Assembly (NCBI RefSeq): GCF_026015965.1
Contig: NZ_CP110383.1
Location: forward strand, 1,677,501 to 1,741,500
Length of the DNA stretch: 64,000 bases
Source: Selenomonas sputigena
GTDB lineage: Bacteria; Bacillota; Negativicutes; Selenomonadales; Selenomonadaceae
Direction: 5' to 3'
The notes beneath the pieces were generated by a model. The model searched no databases. It was not told the DNA's origin and saw nothing but the letters and a program-made list of their open reading frames with translations. This document shows, one piece after another, positions 53,572-60,978 of this stretch (positions are counted from its first letter, which is position 1; each line of letters starts with the position of its first letter). Position numbers and translations under genes: made by a program.

Positions 53572-53651
53572 TGAATACGATTCCTCCTTGTGCATTCAAA
53601 GGGACGATTGCCCCCAAGTGTCCTGGCAAATCCTTGCCGCCCCTGCTTTTT

Positions 53652-53684
53652 GTCATACCTGATGAACTTCTAACAGGTAATGAC
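53652..53684 (-). promoter_or_regulatory. Inverted repeat in the autotransporter 5' leader
   Basis: GTCATACCTG (53652-53661) and CAGGTAATGAC (53674-53684) form a ten-pair hairpin with one extra A. It lies between the proposed promoter and the start codon and could be an operator or an mRNA structure. Confidence 0.5.
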
Positions 53685-53704
53685 TTTTAGTTTCAATCTC
53701 ATAA

Positions 53705-53734
53705 ATCATACCATTCTCCTACCTTCTTTGTCTA
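53705..53734 (-). promoter_or_regulatory. Probable promoter of the autotransporter gene
   Basis: On the minus strand TAGACA (53729-53734), an 18-base spacer and TATGAT (53705-53710). The leader to the ATG is about 125 bases. Confidence 0.5.
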
Positions 53735-53813
53735 GTAATTTTTCATGAATTTCAAACAATTTGATTCACTTCACAAATACTGGGAAATATGCTCTGAATC
53801 TTTGTATTGTGAC

Positions 53814-53842
53814 TTGCCTGCCGTCTGAAAACACGTTAAGAT
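53814..53842 (+). promoter_or_regulatory. Promoter of the RpiR-type regulator gene
   Basis: TTGCCT (53814-53819), a 17-base spacer and TAAGAT (53837-53842), about 50 bases before the start codon. Confidence 0.6.
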
Positions 53843-53891
53843 TAACTAAAACAAAGCTTTTTACAAAAACCAACGAAAGGAGCGGAACAAT

Positions 53892-54674
53892 ATGCAGCTT
53901 CCTGAGCGCATCAATCTTCACTTGCACGAACTCAGCGATGCCGACAAAAGCATCTGGCGCTTCATCGAGAGCCACAAGGAGACGGCCTGCCGCGCCTCCA
54001 TTCATGACCTCGCGCGGCTCTGCGCCGTTTCGAGCGCGTCCGTCGTGCGCTTCGCGCAGAAGATCGGCTTCGAGGGCTTCGGCGAGATGAAGGCGGTGCT
54101 CAAGATGGAACTCGAAGAGCGCGGAAAGCCCGACCGCGACATCCTGACGTCGCTGAGCCAGTTCTACGATCAGTCATGGCGCGAACTCATGGCGCGCGAC
54201 TATCGCGGCGCGAGCCGCCTCGTCCACGAGGCGCACCGCGTCTTCGCCTACGCTTCGGGCTATGTGCAGACGAACGTCATGCAGGAACTCAAGCGTCTCT
54301 TCCTCTACGACAATGTCTTCATCTGCGAGATCGCAGGGCGCGAGGAGTTCTATTCCGTCTATCAGACGGCGGGGCCGGACGATCTCTTCGTCTTCATCTC
54401 GCTTTCAGGCGAATCCGAGCGCGTCAAGGAGTTCTCCGAGAAGCTGAACCTCAAGGGCGTGCCGCTTCTCGCCATCACGCAGATGCAGCACAACACGCTC
54501 GCGAGCCGCTCGACAGAGAACCTCTACGTCGTGCCCGCCGCCTTCAACCTGCCCAAAAGCGAGGAGCGGCTGCCGTTCAAGTCCATGCTCGCCTACTTCC
54601 TGCTGCTTGAGATCTTCTACGTCCACTACCGTCTCTACCGCAGCGAGCAGGAAAATGCCCTTACAGAAGCCTAG
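53892..54674 (+). CDS. MurR/RpiR family transcriptional regulator
   Basis: The 260-residue protein has an N-terminal RpiR helix-turn-helix (about 1-77), IHDLARLCAVSSASVVRFAQ, then KIGFEGFGEMKAVLKMELEE. A C-terminal SIS sugar-phosphate-binding domain follows, with YASGYVQTNVMQELKRLFLY and LFVFISLSGESERVKEFSEK. Such regulators sense phosphorylated sugars, so control of the downstream alpha-glucoside PTS genes is likely. The ATG at 53892 follows GAAAGGAG at nine bases. Its last codons and stop (ALTEA then TAG) lie inside hairpin repeat copy E, suggesting that the element's insertion set or trimmed the gene's 3' end. Confidence 0.92.
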   Translation: MQLPERINLHLHELSDADKSIWRFIESHKETACRASIHDLARLCAVSSASVVRFAQKIGFEGFGEMKAVLKMELEERGKPDRDILTSLSQFYDQSWRELMARDYRGASRLVHEAHRVFAYASGYVQTNVMQELKRLFLYDNVFICEIAGREEFYSVYQTAGPDDLFVFISLSGESERVKEFSEKLNLKGVPLLAITQMQHNTLASRSTENLYVVPAAFNLPKSEERLPFKSMLAYFLLLEIFYVHYRLYRSEQENALTEA

Positions 54675-54717
54675 CCAATCGGTCTGCGCCTTTGGCTTGA
54701 CCTCTTGGGGCTTCTGT
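54657..54717 (-). repeat. Dispersed hairpin repeat, copy E (reverse orientation)
   Basis: The outer stem is a perfect nine pairs, ACAGAAGCC (54663-54671) with GGCTTCTGT (54709-54717). Inner pairs CCAA/TTGG and GGTC/GACC match copy D. The second hairpin is missing. It contains the stop codon of the RpiR gene. Confidence 0.85.
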
Positions 54718-54851
54718 AACAAGTTTCACTGCATGTACCTCCTTGCAACCTCTGTACATGCCTCCCGAATGGCGCAAAATGCTTGCTTTTTCAACGATTT
54801 TCCTTTATCGTAATAGACAAAGGTTTTCAGTGTTTCAGAGGAGGTAAGCTC

Positions 54852-56966
54852 ATGTCACTCAGCAAGGACGTCTTCATGCAGAACATGCAGCGGTTTGGCG
54901 GCGCGATGTATACGCCCGTCATCCTGTTCGCGTTCTTCGGTCTGACGGTGGCGGTGTCCATCGTCTGCAAGAACACGGGGCTGCTCGGCGCGATCGCCGC
55001 CGAAGGCACGCTATGGTACGATTTCTGGTACATCGTCGAGCAGGGCGCGTGGACGGTGTTCGCACAGATGCCGATTCTCTTCGCCATCGCCGTGCCCATC
55101 GGCTTCGCGAAGAAGGAGCCGGCACGCTGCGCCATGGAATCCTTCGTCATCTACATGCTCTTCAACTACTTCATCTCGGCCATCCTCACGCTGCACGGCA
55201 GCGCATTCGGCGTCGACTACAGCCAGGCGGCAGGTCCCGGCACGGGACTTGCCATGATCGCGAACGTCAAGACGCTCGACATGGGCATGCTCGGCGCGAT
55301 CTTCATCGCGTGCTGCACGGCATACCTGCACAACCACTTCTACGATACGAACATCCCCGATTGGCTCGGCATTTTCAAAGGCCCTGCCTTCGTCGTCGCC
55401 GTCGGCTTCGCCGTCATGATCCCGATGGCCCTCATCTTCTGCTGCGTCTGGCCAATGGTACAGCACGCGATTGAGCAGTTTCAGTTCTTCCTCAAAACGA
55501 GCGGCATCGTCGGCGTCTGGGCATACACGTTCTCGGAGAAAATTCTGCTGCCCGCCGGCCTCCATCACTTCATCTACCTGCCGTTCATGTTCGGCCCTGC
55601 GGTCGTCGACGGCGGCATCCAAGCCTACTGGCTCGGCCATATCAACGACTTCATGACGAGCGCGCAGTCTTTGCGTGACCTCTTCCCCGAGGGCGGCTTC
55701 GCACTGCACGGCAGCGGCAAGGTCTTCGGCCTGCCGGGCGCAGCGCTCGCCATCTACGCGTGCGCCAAGCCTGAAAAGCGCAAGAAGACAGCGGCTCTCT
55801 TGATCCCTGCGACGATCACGGCGATGCTCTGCGGCATCACCGAGCCTCTGGAATTCACCTTCCTTTTCGTCGCGCCTCTCCTTTATCTGCTGCACGCGAT
55901 CCTCTCGGCGACGCTCTCGGCGACGCTCTACGCCATCGGGCTTTCGGGCAACTTCGGCGGCGGTCTCATCGACTGCTTCGTGCAGAACTGGATTCCTCTT
56001 TTCTCCTACCATTATGCGACATACCTCACGCAGATCGGCATCGGCCTGTGCTTCACCGCCATCTACTTCTTCGTCTTCCGCGCTGTCATCCGCTTCAAGG
56101 ATTACAAGACACCGGGCAGAACGGACGACGATGTCGAGGACAAGCTCTTCACGAAAGCCGACTACAAGGCGAAGCAGGCAGGCGCTGCGGATGCCGCTGC
56201 AGGCGCCGCACCCGATCTGAAGCTCGACGAGCGCGACGTGAAGGCGAAGGTCTTCCTCGAAGGACTCGGCGGCCCTGCGAACATCAAGGACGTCACGAAC
56301 TGCGCGACGCGCCTGCGCGTGACGGTAGAAGATCCCGATCTCGTACAGCCGGTCGCCGTCTTCACCCGCGCGGGCGCACACGGCCTCGTGCGGAACGGAC
56401 ATGCGTTCCAGGTCATCGTTGGCCTCTCCGTGCCACAGGTGCGCGAGCGCTTCGAGGCGCTTCTCGCAGCGCCTGCATCCGATGCGACGGAGCTCGCCGT
56501 CGGCACGGAAAAATCCCTTTCTTTCACGGCGGTCGCCGACGGCAAGGTCATCGACATGAGCGAGGTCAAGGATGAGATGTTCTCACAGAAGATGATAGGT
56601 GACGGCGTCGCCATCGAGCCGACGGGCAATCTCGTCGTCGCGCCCGCCGCCGCCGAAGTCACGATGGTCATGGAGGATTCGTTGCACGCCGTCGGGCTGC
56701 GTCTCGCGAACGGCGCGGAACTGCTCATCCACATCGGCGTCGACACGGTGAAGCTCGGCGGCAAGGGCTTCGAGCTTCTCGTCCGTGCAGGCGACAAGGT
56801 CGGCCAAGGTGCGCCGCTCGTGAAGTTCGACCGCGCGACGATCAAGGAAGCCGGCTACCAGGACACGGTCATCATGGCAGTGACAAACTCGGGCGAATAC
56901 CCGCTGATGAAAAAGCATACGGGCATGACGGCAGAAGCCGGCAAGACGGACGTCCTGACCTTCTGA
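54852..56966 (+). CDS. PTS alpha-glucoside-type transporter, EIICBA fusion
   Basis: The 704-residue permease has an EIIC domain (about 1-430) that starts like the MalX/AglA alpha-glucoside group (FMQNMQRFGGAMYTPVILFA), with LLPAGLHHFIYLPFMFGPAV and GITEPLEFTFLFVAPLL. An EIIB domain follows with its phosphorylated cysteine, Cys484 (DVTNCATRLRV). A Crr-type EIIA domain carries the active His627 (LLIHIGVDTVKLGGKGFE). It takes up a sugar, probably an alpha-glucoside such as maltose or a sucrose isomer, and phosphorylates it using phosphoenolpyruvate via HPr. ATG 54852 follows AGAGGAGGT; the upstream in-frame extension has no ribosome site. It is followed by a matching alpha-glucosidase gene. Confidence 0.9.
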   Translation: MSLSKDVFMQNMQRFGGAMYTPVILFAFFGLTVAVSIVCKNTGLLGAIAAEGTLWYDFWYIVEQGAWTVFAQMPILFAIAVPIGFAKKEPARCAMESFVIYMLFNYFISAILTLHGSAFGVDYSQAAGPGTGLAMIANVKTLDMGMLGAIFIACCTAYLHNHFYDTNIPDWLGIFKGPAFVVAVGFAVMIPMALIFCCVWPMVQHAIEQFQFFLKTSGIVGVWAYTFSEKILLPAGLHHFIYLPFMFGPAVVDGGIQAYWLGHINDFMTSAQSLRDLFPEGGFALHGSGKVFGLPGAALAIYACAKPEKRKKTAALLIPATITAMLCGITEPLEFTFLFVAPLLYLLHAILSATLSATLYAIGLSGNFGGGLIDCFVQNWIPLFSYHYATYLTQIGIGLCFTAIYFFVFRAVIRFKDYKTPGRTDDDVEDKLFTKADYKAKQAGAADAAAGAAPDLKLDERDVKAKVFLEGLGGPANIKDVTNCATRLRVTVEDPDLVQPVAVFTRAGAHGLVRNGHAFQVIVGLSVPQVRERFEALLAAPASDATELAVGTEKSLSFTAVADGKVIDMSEVKDEMFSQKMIGDGVAIEPTGNLVVAPAAAEVTMVMEDSLHAVGLRLANGAELLIHIGVDTVKLGGKGFELLVRAGDKVGQGAPLVKFDRATIKEAGYQDTVIMAVTNSGEYPLMKKHTGMTAEAGKTDVLTF

Positions 56967-56982
56967 CGCACGTCAAATCTCG

Positions 56983-57011
56983 CAGCCCCCTGCCCGCACG
57001 GCAGGGGGCTG
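56983..57011 (+). other. Intergenic GC-rich hairpin between PTS and glucosidase genes
   Basis: CAGCCCCCTGCC (56983-56994) and GGCAGGGGGCTG (57000-57011) form a perfect 12-bp stem with a five-base loop. No T run follows, so it is more likely an RNA-stability or attenuation element than a full terminator. Confidence 0.6.
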
Positions 57012-57029
57012 AATGGAAAGGAAAAACGC

Positions 57030-58694
57030 ATGAAAGCAACGCATTGGTGGCAGAACACCGCCGTCTACCAGATTTATCCGAAGAGCTTCAACGACACGCA
57101 CGGCAAGGGCACGGGCGATCTTCGCGGCATCACGGAAAAGCTCGACTATCTAAGGTCGCTCGGCGCGGGCGCGCTATGGCTCACGCCCGTCTACCCGTCG
57201 CCCATGGTCGACAACGGCTACGACATCAGCGACTATTGCGGCATCCATCCCGATTTCGGCACGCTCGCCGACATGGAGGAACTGATCGCCGAAGCGAAGA
57301 AGCGCGACATGCGCATCGTCATGGATCTCGTCTACAACCACACCTCTGACCAGCACCCGTGGTTCTTAGAGTCGAAGAAGAGCCGCACGAACGCGAAGAG
57401 CGACTGGTATATCTGGCGCGACGCGAAGGAGGACGGCAGCGCCCCAACGAACTGGCGCGGCATCTTCGGCGGCTCTGCGTGGACGTACTGCGAGGAGCGC
57501 GGCCAATACTACCTGCACACCTTCGCCGAGGCGCAGCCCGACCTCAACTGGGAGAACCCCGAGGTCAGGGAGGCGCTCTTCGCCGCCGCAAACTTCTGGC
57601 TCGCAAAGGGCGTCGGCGGCTTCCGCATCGACGCCATCACCTACATCAAGAAGCCCGCCGTCTTCACGGACGGCGAGCCGGACGCGACGGACGGCATGAC
57701 GAGTGTCCACGATATGACGGCGAACACGCCGGGCATCCTCGACTTCCTGCACGAGTTCCGCGCACGCGTCTTCGACGGACACGACATCTTCACCGTCGGC
57801 GAGGCGAACGGCGTCACACCCGAGGAACTGCCGCTGTGGGTCGGCGAAAACGGCGTCTTCTCCATGCTCTTCGAGTTCAGCCACGTCCTCGTGCCCTACG
57901 AAGGCGGCGAATGCTGGCACAAGGCGCAACCGTGGCCTCTCACGAAGCTCAAGCGTGCGCTCACGGCTAGCCAGCACGCCACCGCCAAGGAAGGCTGGTT
58001 TCCCATCTACTTCGAGAACCACGACCGTGCACGCTCCGTCAATTACTTCTTCCCCAAAGGCGCGGACAAGAAGCTCGCGGCAAAGGCTCTCGCCGCCGTC
58101 CTCTTCACGCTGCGCGGCACGCCCTTCATCTACGAGGGCGAAGAACTCGGCATGACGAACGTGGCTTGGGATTCCATCGACGCCTACGACGACATTTCGT
58201 CGCACGGCCAGTACGCGCTCGCTTTGGAAGATGGCTTCTCCAAGAAGGAAGCGCTGGGCTTCGTCCACTTCAACAGCCGAGACAACGCACGCACGCCGAT
58301 GCAGTGGACGGCCGAAAGACATGCGGGCTTCACGAGCGGCACGCCATGGCTGCCCGTCAACGAGAACTATCGCACGCTCAACGCTGCCGCCGAGGAAAAG
58401 GACGCTGACTCCGTACTGCACTTCTACCGTCATCTCGCCAAGCTGCGCGAGACGATTCCCGCGCTTTTAGACGGCGTATATGAAGAGCTTCTGGAAGAAA
58501 ACGAGCAGATCTATGCGTTCTCGCGCACACTGGGAAAGACGCGCATCAAGACGGCGGTCAACTTCAGCACAAAGGACGCGGCGCTTCCCGCAGACTTCCT
58601 CCGCGGCACGCGCCTTGCCGGAAGCTATGCGGACGCGCCGACGACTTCGCTTCGTCCATTGGAAGCCGTGATTTACGAGGAGGAGATACAATGA
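57030..58694 (+). CDS. GH13 alpha-glucosidase (probable phospho-alpha-glucosidase / oligo-1,6-glucosidase type)
   Basis: The 554-residue GH13 enzyme has all catalytic residues: nucleophile Asp201 in GFRIDAI, acid/base Glu258 in TVGEANG and Asp332 in ENHDRAR. It also has the N-terminal WWQNTAVYQIYPKSFNDTHG and MDLVYNHTSDQHPWF, as in oligo-1,6-glucosidase and trehalose-6-phosphate hydrolase. Given the PTS gene before it, the substrate is likely a phosphorylated alpha-glucoside cut to glucose 6-phosphate and glucose; this is inferred from context. No signal peptide is present, so it acts in the cytoplasm. ATG 57030 follows GGAAAGGAA, and the stop overlaps the next gene by four bases. Confidence 0.9.
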   Translation: MKATHWWQNTAVYQIYPKSFNDTHGKGTGDLRGITEKLDYLRSLGAGALWLTPVYPSPMVDNGYDISDYCGIHPDFGTLADMEELIAEAKKRDMRIVMDLVYNHTSDQHPWFLESKKSRTNAKSDWYIWRDAKEDGSAPTNWRGIFGGSAWTYCEERGQYYLHTFAEAQPDLNWENPEVREALFAAANFWLAKGVGGFRIDAITYIKKPAVFTDGEPDATDGMTSVHDMTANTPGILDFLHEFRARVFDGHDIFTVGEANGVTPEELPLWVGENGVFSMLFEFSHVLVPYEGGECWHKAQPWPLTKLKRALTASQHATAKEGWFPIYFENHDRARSVNYFFPKGADKKLAAKALAAVLFTLRGTPFIYEGEELGMTNVAWDSIDAYDDISSHGQYALALEDGFSKKEALGFVHFNSRDNARTPMQWTAERHAGFTSGTPWLPVNENYRTLNAAAEEKDADSVLHFYRHLAKLRETIPALLDGVYEELLEENEQIYAFSRTLGKTRIKTAVNFSTKDAALPADFLRGTRLAGSYADAPTTSLRPLEAVIYEEEIQ

Positions 58695-59464
58695 AGGTAG
58701 CTGCAAGCGATTACGACGGGACGCTCCTCAGGGGCGGCAAGATCGACGAGGAAACGCTGCAGGCCGTCAAGAAGTGGCGTGCGGCAGGCAACAAGTTCGG
58801 CGTCATCTCGGGGCGCGACTACGGCATGCTCGTGCCGCAGCTCTTCGCTTTCGGGCTGGAATTCGATTACACGGTCTGCAACAACGGCGGCATCATCCGC
58901 GACGCGAAAGAGACGGTGCGCTTCCAGGCCGAGATCGAACCGGCCGCCCTCGCCGCCATTGCCGAAGAGCCTCTGGCGGCAAAATCCTTCCACTTTGCCT
59001 TTTCAGCGGCCGACGTGACGTACCTTTGCCACCAATCGGAAGGCTCTTGGATCGAGCGTGAGGCAAAGGAATGGGACTATCCCATCATCTACATCGAGGA
59101 ATCCGAGATCGGCACGCTCAAGAAGATCCAACAGTTCTCCATGGGCTTCCCGCTTCCCGCCGAATCCGACGCCTGCGCCGCCGCGCTCAACTCGAGGCTC
59201 GGCGATAAGATCCACGCCTACCCGAACGCCTGCAGCCTCGACATCACGCCCGTCGGCGTCGGCAAGGATCAGGGCATACGCACGCTGCTCTCCGTCATGG
59301 GCTGGGACGGCGCGGAAGTTTTCGCCATCGGCGACGAAACGAACGACCTGCCGATGCTCAAGGCATTCGACGGCTATACGCTGACGACGGCGCGAGAAGC
59401 GATTCAAAAGCAGGCGAAGGAAGTTTTTCCGAGTGTCGGCGCGATGATGCTGACCTATCTGTAA
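58691..59464 (+). CDS. Cof-type HAD-IIB family phosphatase
   Basis: The 257-residue protein starts MKVAASDYDGTLLRGGKID with the nucleophile Asp7 and acid/base Asp9 (motif I). It then has GVISGRDYGML, a large cap domain, and the C-terminal KDQGIRTLLSVMGW and AIGDETNDLPMLKAF (motif IV, GDETND). Members dephosphorylate sugar phosphates and similar metabolites. The ATG overlaps the glucosidase stop (ATGA) and follows GAGGAGGAG, so translation is coupled and a role in the same sugar pathway is likely, for example relieving sugar-phosphate build-up. The exact substrate is unknown. Confidence 0.88.
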   Translation: MKVAASDYDGTLLRGGKIDEETLQAVKKWRAAGNKFGVISGRDYGMLVPQLFAFGLEFDYTVCNNGGIIRDAKETVRFQAEIEPAALAAIAEEPLAAKSFHFAFSAADVTYLCHQSEGSWIEREAKEWDYPIIYIEESEIGTLKKIQQFSMGFPLPAESDACAAALNSRLGDKIHAYPNACSLDITPVGVGKDQGIRTLLSVMGWDGAEVFAIGDETNDLPMLKAFDGYTLTTAREAIQKQAKEVFPSVGAMMLTYL

Positions 59465-59613
59465 GGCAAGCCCGAAGGGCGCAGCCGCACAGGCAATAGG
59501 TCGCATGTGAAAACGTCCCAAGAACGCGAGCCGAAGGCGAAGCGCAATTGGCTGACGTTGACCACCCGGGGTCCGCTCAGCGGAGAAACCCTCATTTTAA
59601 AGGAGGAGCAGCC

Positions 59614-60900
59614 ATGACCATGGACAAGAAGAAATACGACGAGGTGCTCGCCGAATTCAGCATCAGTGACGACGAGCTTCAGAAGATTTCCGCCGACTTC
59701 GAAGCAGAAATGCAGGCGGGACTTGAGGGCGAAGATTCCACGCTGCGCATGCTGCGCTCCTACGTCGCCCTGCCGACGGGCAAGGAAATCGGCGATTTCC
59801 TCGCGCTCGACTTCGGCGGCACAAACGTACGCGCCCTGCACATACTGTTGCACGGAGGCGGCAGGTACCAAGTCATCAAGAAGGCGGCGAAGCCCCTGAC
59901 CGAGCCGGGCGTCTACGACTATGTGGCAGAAAGCGCCACTGCCGAAGAGATGTTCGACTTCCTCGCCGAACTCATCGACGAGGCCATCGAGAGCAACCGC
60001 TCGACGACGTACCTGCTCGGTCACACCTTCTCCTTCCCGTCGGTGCAGACCGACCTCTACAACGCCAAGCTCATCACTTGGACGAAGGAGTTCGCGACAC
60101 AAGGCGTCGAGGGCAAGGTCGTCAACGACCTTCTGAAAGAAGCCCTCGCACGGCGCGGCGCACGAAACGTCATCCCCGTCGCCGTCATCAACGACACCGT
60201 CGCCACGCTCCTTGCCGCCGCCTACAAGAAACCGAACGCCTACATCGGCTCGATTTACGCCACGGGGCAGAACACCTGCTACTTCGAGGAGTTTTCGGAC
60301 GGTTCCGAGCCGCCCACCGTCATCAACATGGAGTCGGGCGGCTTCGGCAAGCTGCGCCCGACGAAGTATGACAGGCACATCGACGAAACCTCCGAAAAGC
60401 CCGGCGCACAGCACCTCGAAAAGATGGTCTCGGGACGCTACCTCGGCGAAATCTACGGCGAGGCGCTCGCCGACATCCTCGGCAAGGCCGCTCCTTTCTC
60501 CTTCACGAGCATCGACCTTTCCACGATCGTCGCCGATGCCTACCTCGACCGTCACGAAGCCGCTGCCATCCTCGAAGAAAAGACGGGCGAGAAATTCAAT
60601 GCACTTGAGCTGAACCTGCTGCAAAATCTCGCGGGCGTCATCATCGCGCGCTCCGCCCGCCTCGTCGCCGCGACCTTCGCAGGCATCGTGCGCCATCGCG
60701 CACATGGCGCGGAGATCAAGGAACAGCACATCGCCATCGACGGCTCCGTCTATGAAAAGATGCCCCTCGTCGCCGAAAACCTCAAGAAGGCGCTCACCGA
60801 TCTCCTCGGCGACGAAGCAGAAAAGATCCACATCGTCCTTGAAAACACCGGCTCCGCCCTCGGCGCCGCCCTCGCCGCCGCCATGACGGTGGAAGGGTGA
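59614..60900 (+). CDS. Hexokinase of the eukaryotic-type (hexokinase_1/2) family
   Basis: The 428-residue enzyme has the ATP-binding LALDFGGTNVRALHILLHGG, the sugar-binding LLGHTFSFPSVQ, the catalytic Asp194 in VAVINDTVATLLAAAY, an IYATGQNTCYF phosphate loop and INMESGGFGKLRPT. These are characters of the eukaryotic hexokinase family, which is uncommon in bacteria, where ROK or Glk kinases are usual. It would phosphorylate the free glucose released by the alpha-glucosidase upstream. ATG 59614 follows AAAGGAGGAGC; an in-frame upstream extension lacks a site. It is 149 bases after the HAD gene and ends at a strong terminator. Confidence 0.88.
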   Translation: MTMDKKKYDEVLAEFSISDDELQKISADFEAEMQAGLEGEDSTLRMLRSYVALPTGKEIGDFLALDFGGTNVRALHILLHGGGRYQVIKKAAKPLTEPGVYDYVAESATAEEMFDFLAELIDEAIESNRSTTYLLGHTFSFPSVQTDLYNAKLITWTKEFATQGVEGKVVNDLLKEALARRGARNVIPVAVINDTVATLLAAAYKKPNAYIGSIYATGQNTCYFEEFSDGSEPPTVINMESGGFGKLRPTKYDRHIDETSEKPGAQHLEKMVSGRYLGEIYGEALADILGKAAPFSFTSIDLSTIVADAYLDRHEAAAILEEKTGEKFNALELNLLQNLAGVIIARSARLVAATFAGIVRHRAHGAEIKEQHIAIDGSVYEKMPLVAENLKKALTDLLGDEAEKIHIVLENTGSALGAALAAAMTVEG

Positions 60901-60910
60901 GTTTCCTATA

Positions 60911-60967
60911 AAGAAAAAGCGCTGCTGCATGGAACAAACACATTCCATGCAGCAGCGCCTTTTTCTT
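60911..60967. terminator. Bidirectional terminator, hexokinase / hydG
   Basis: A near-perfect stem with arms of about 24 bases (60911-60934 and 60943-60967), A run on one side and T run on the other, core GCGCTGCTGCATGGAA. Confidence 0.92.
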
Positions 60968-60978
60968 CCCTTCACCCC

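Noticed and set aside
55011-56402. A 463-codon minus-strand open frame opposite the PTS gene
   Set aside because: The frame is highly charged with no domain and is antisense to a clear EIICBA protein.
59459-59485. Possible sixth copy of the hairpin repeat after the HAD phosphatase gene
   Set aside because: Only TGTAAGG and a short CAAGCCC-GAA-GGGCGCAG segment match; the outer stem and CCAA/TTGG pairs are missing, so it was not counted.
59455-60975. A 506-codon minus-strand open frame opposite the hexokinase gene
   Set aside because: It crosses the bidirectional terminator and is antisense to conserved hexokinase motifs.
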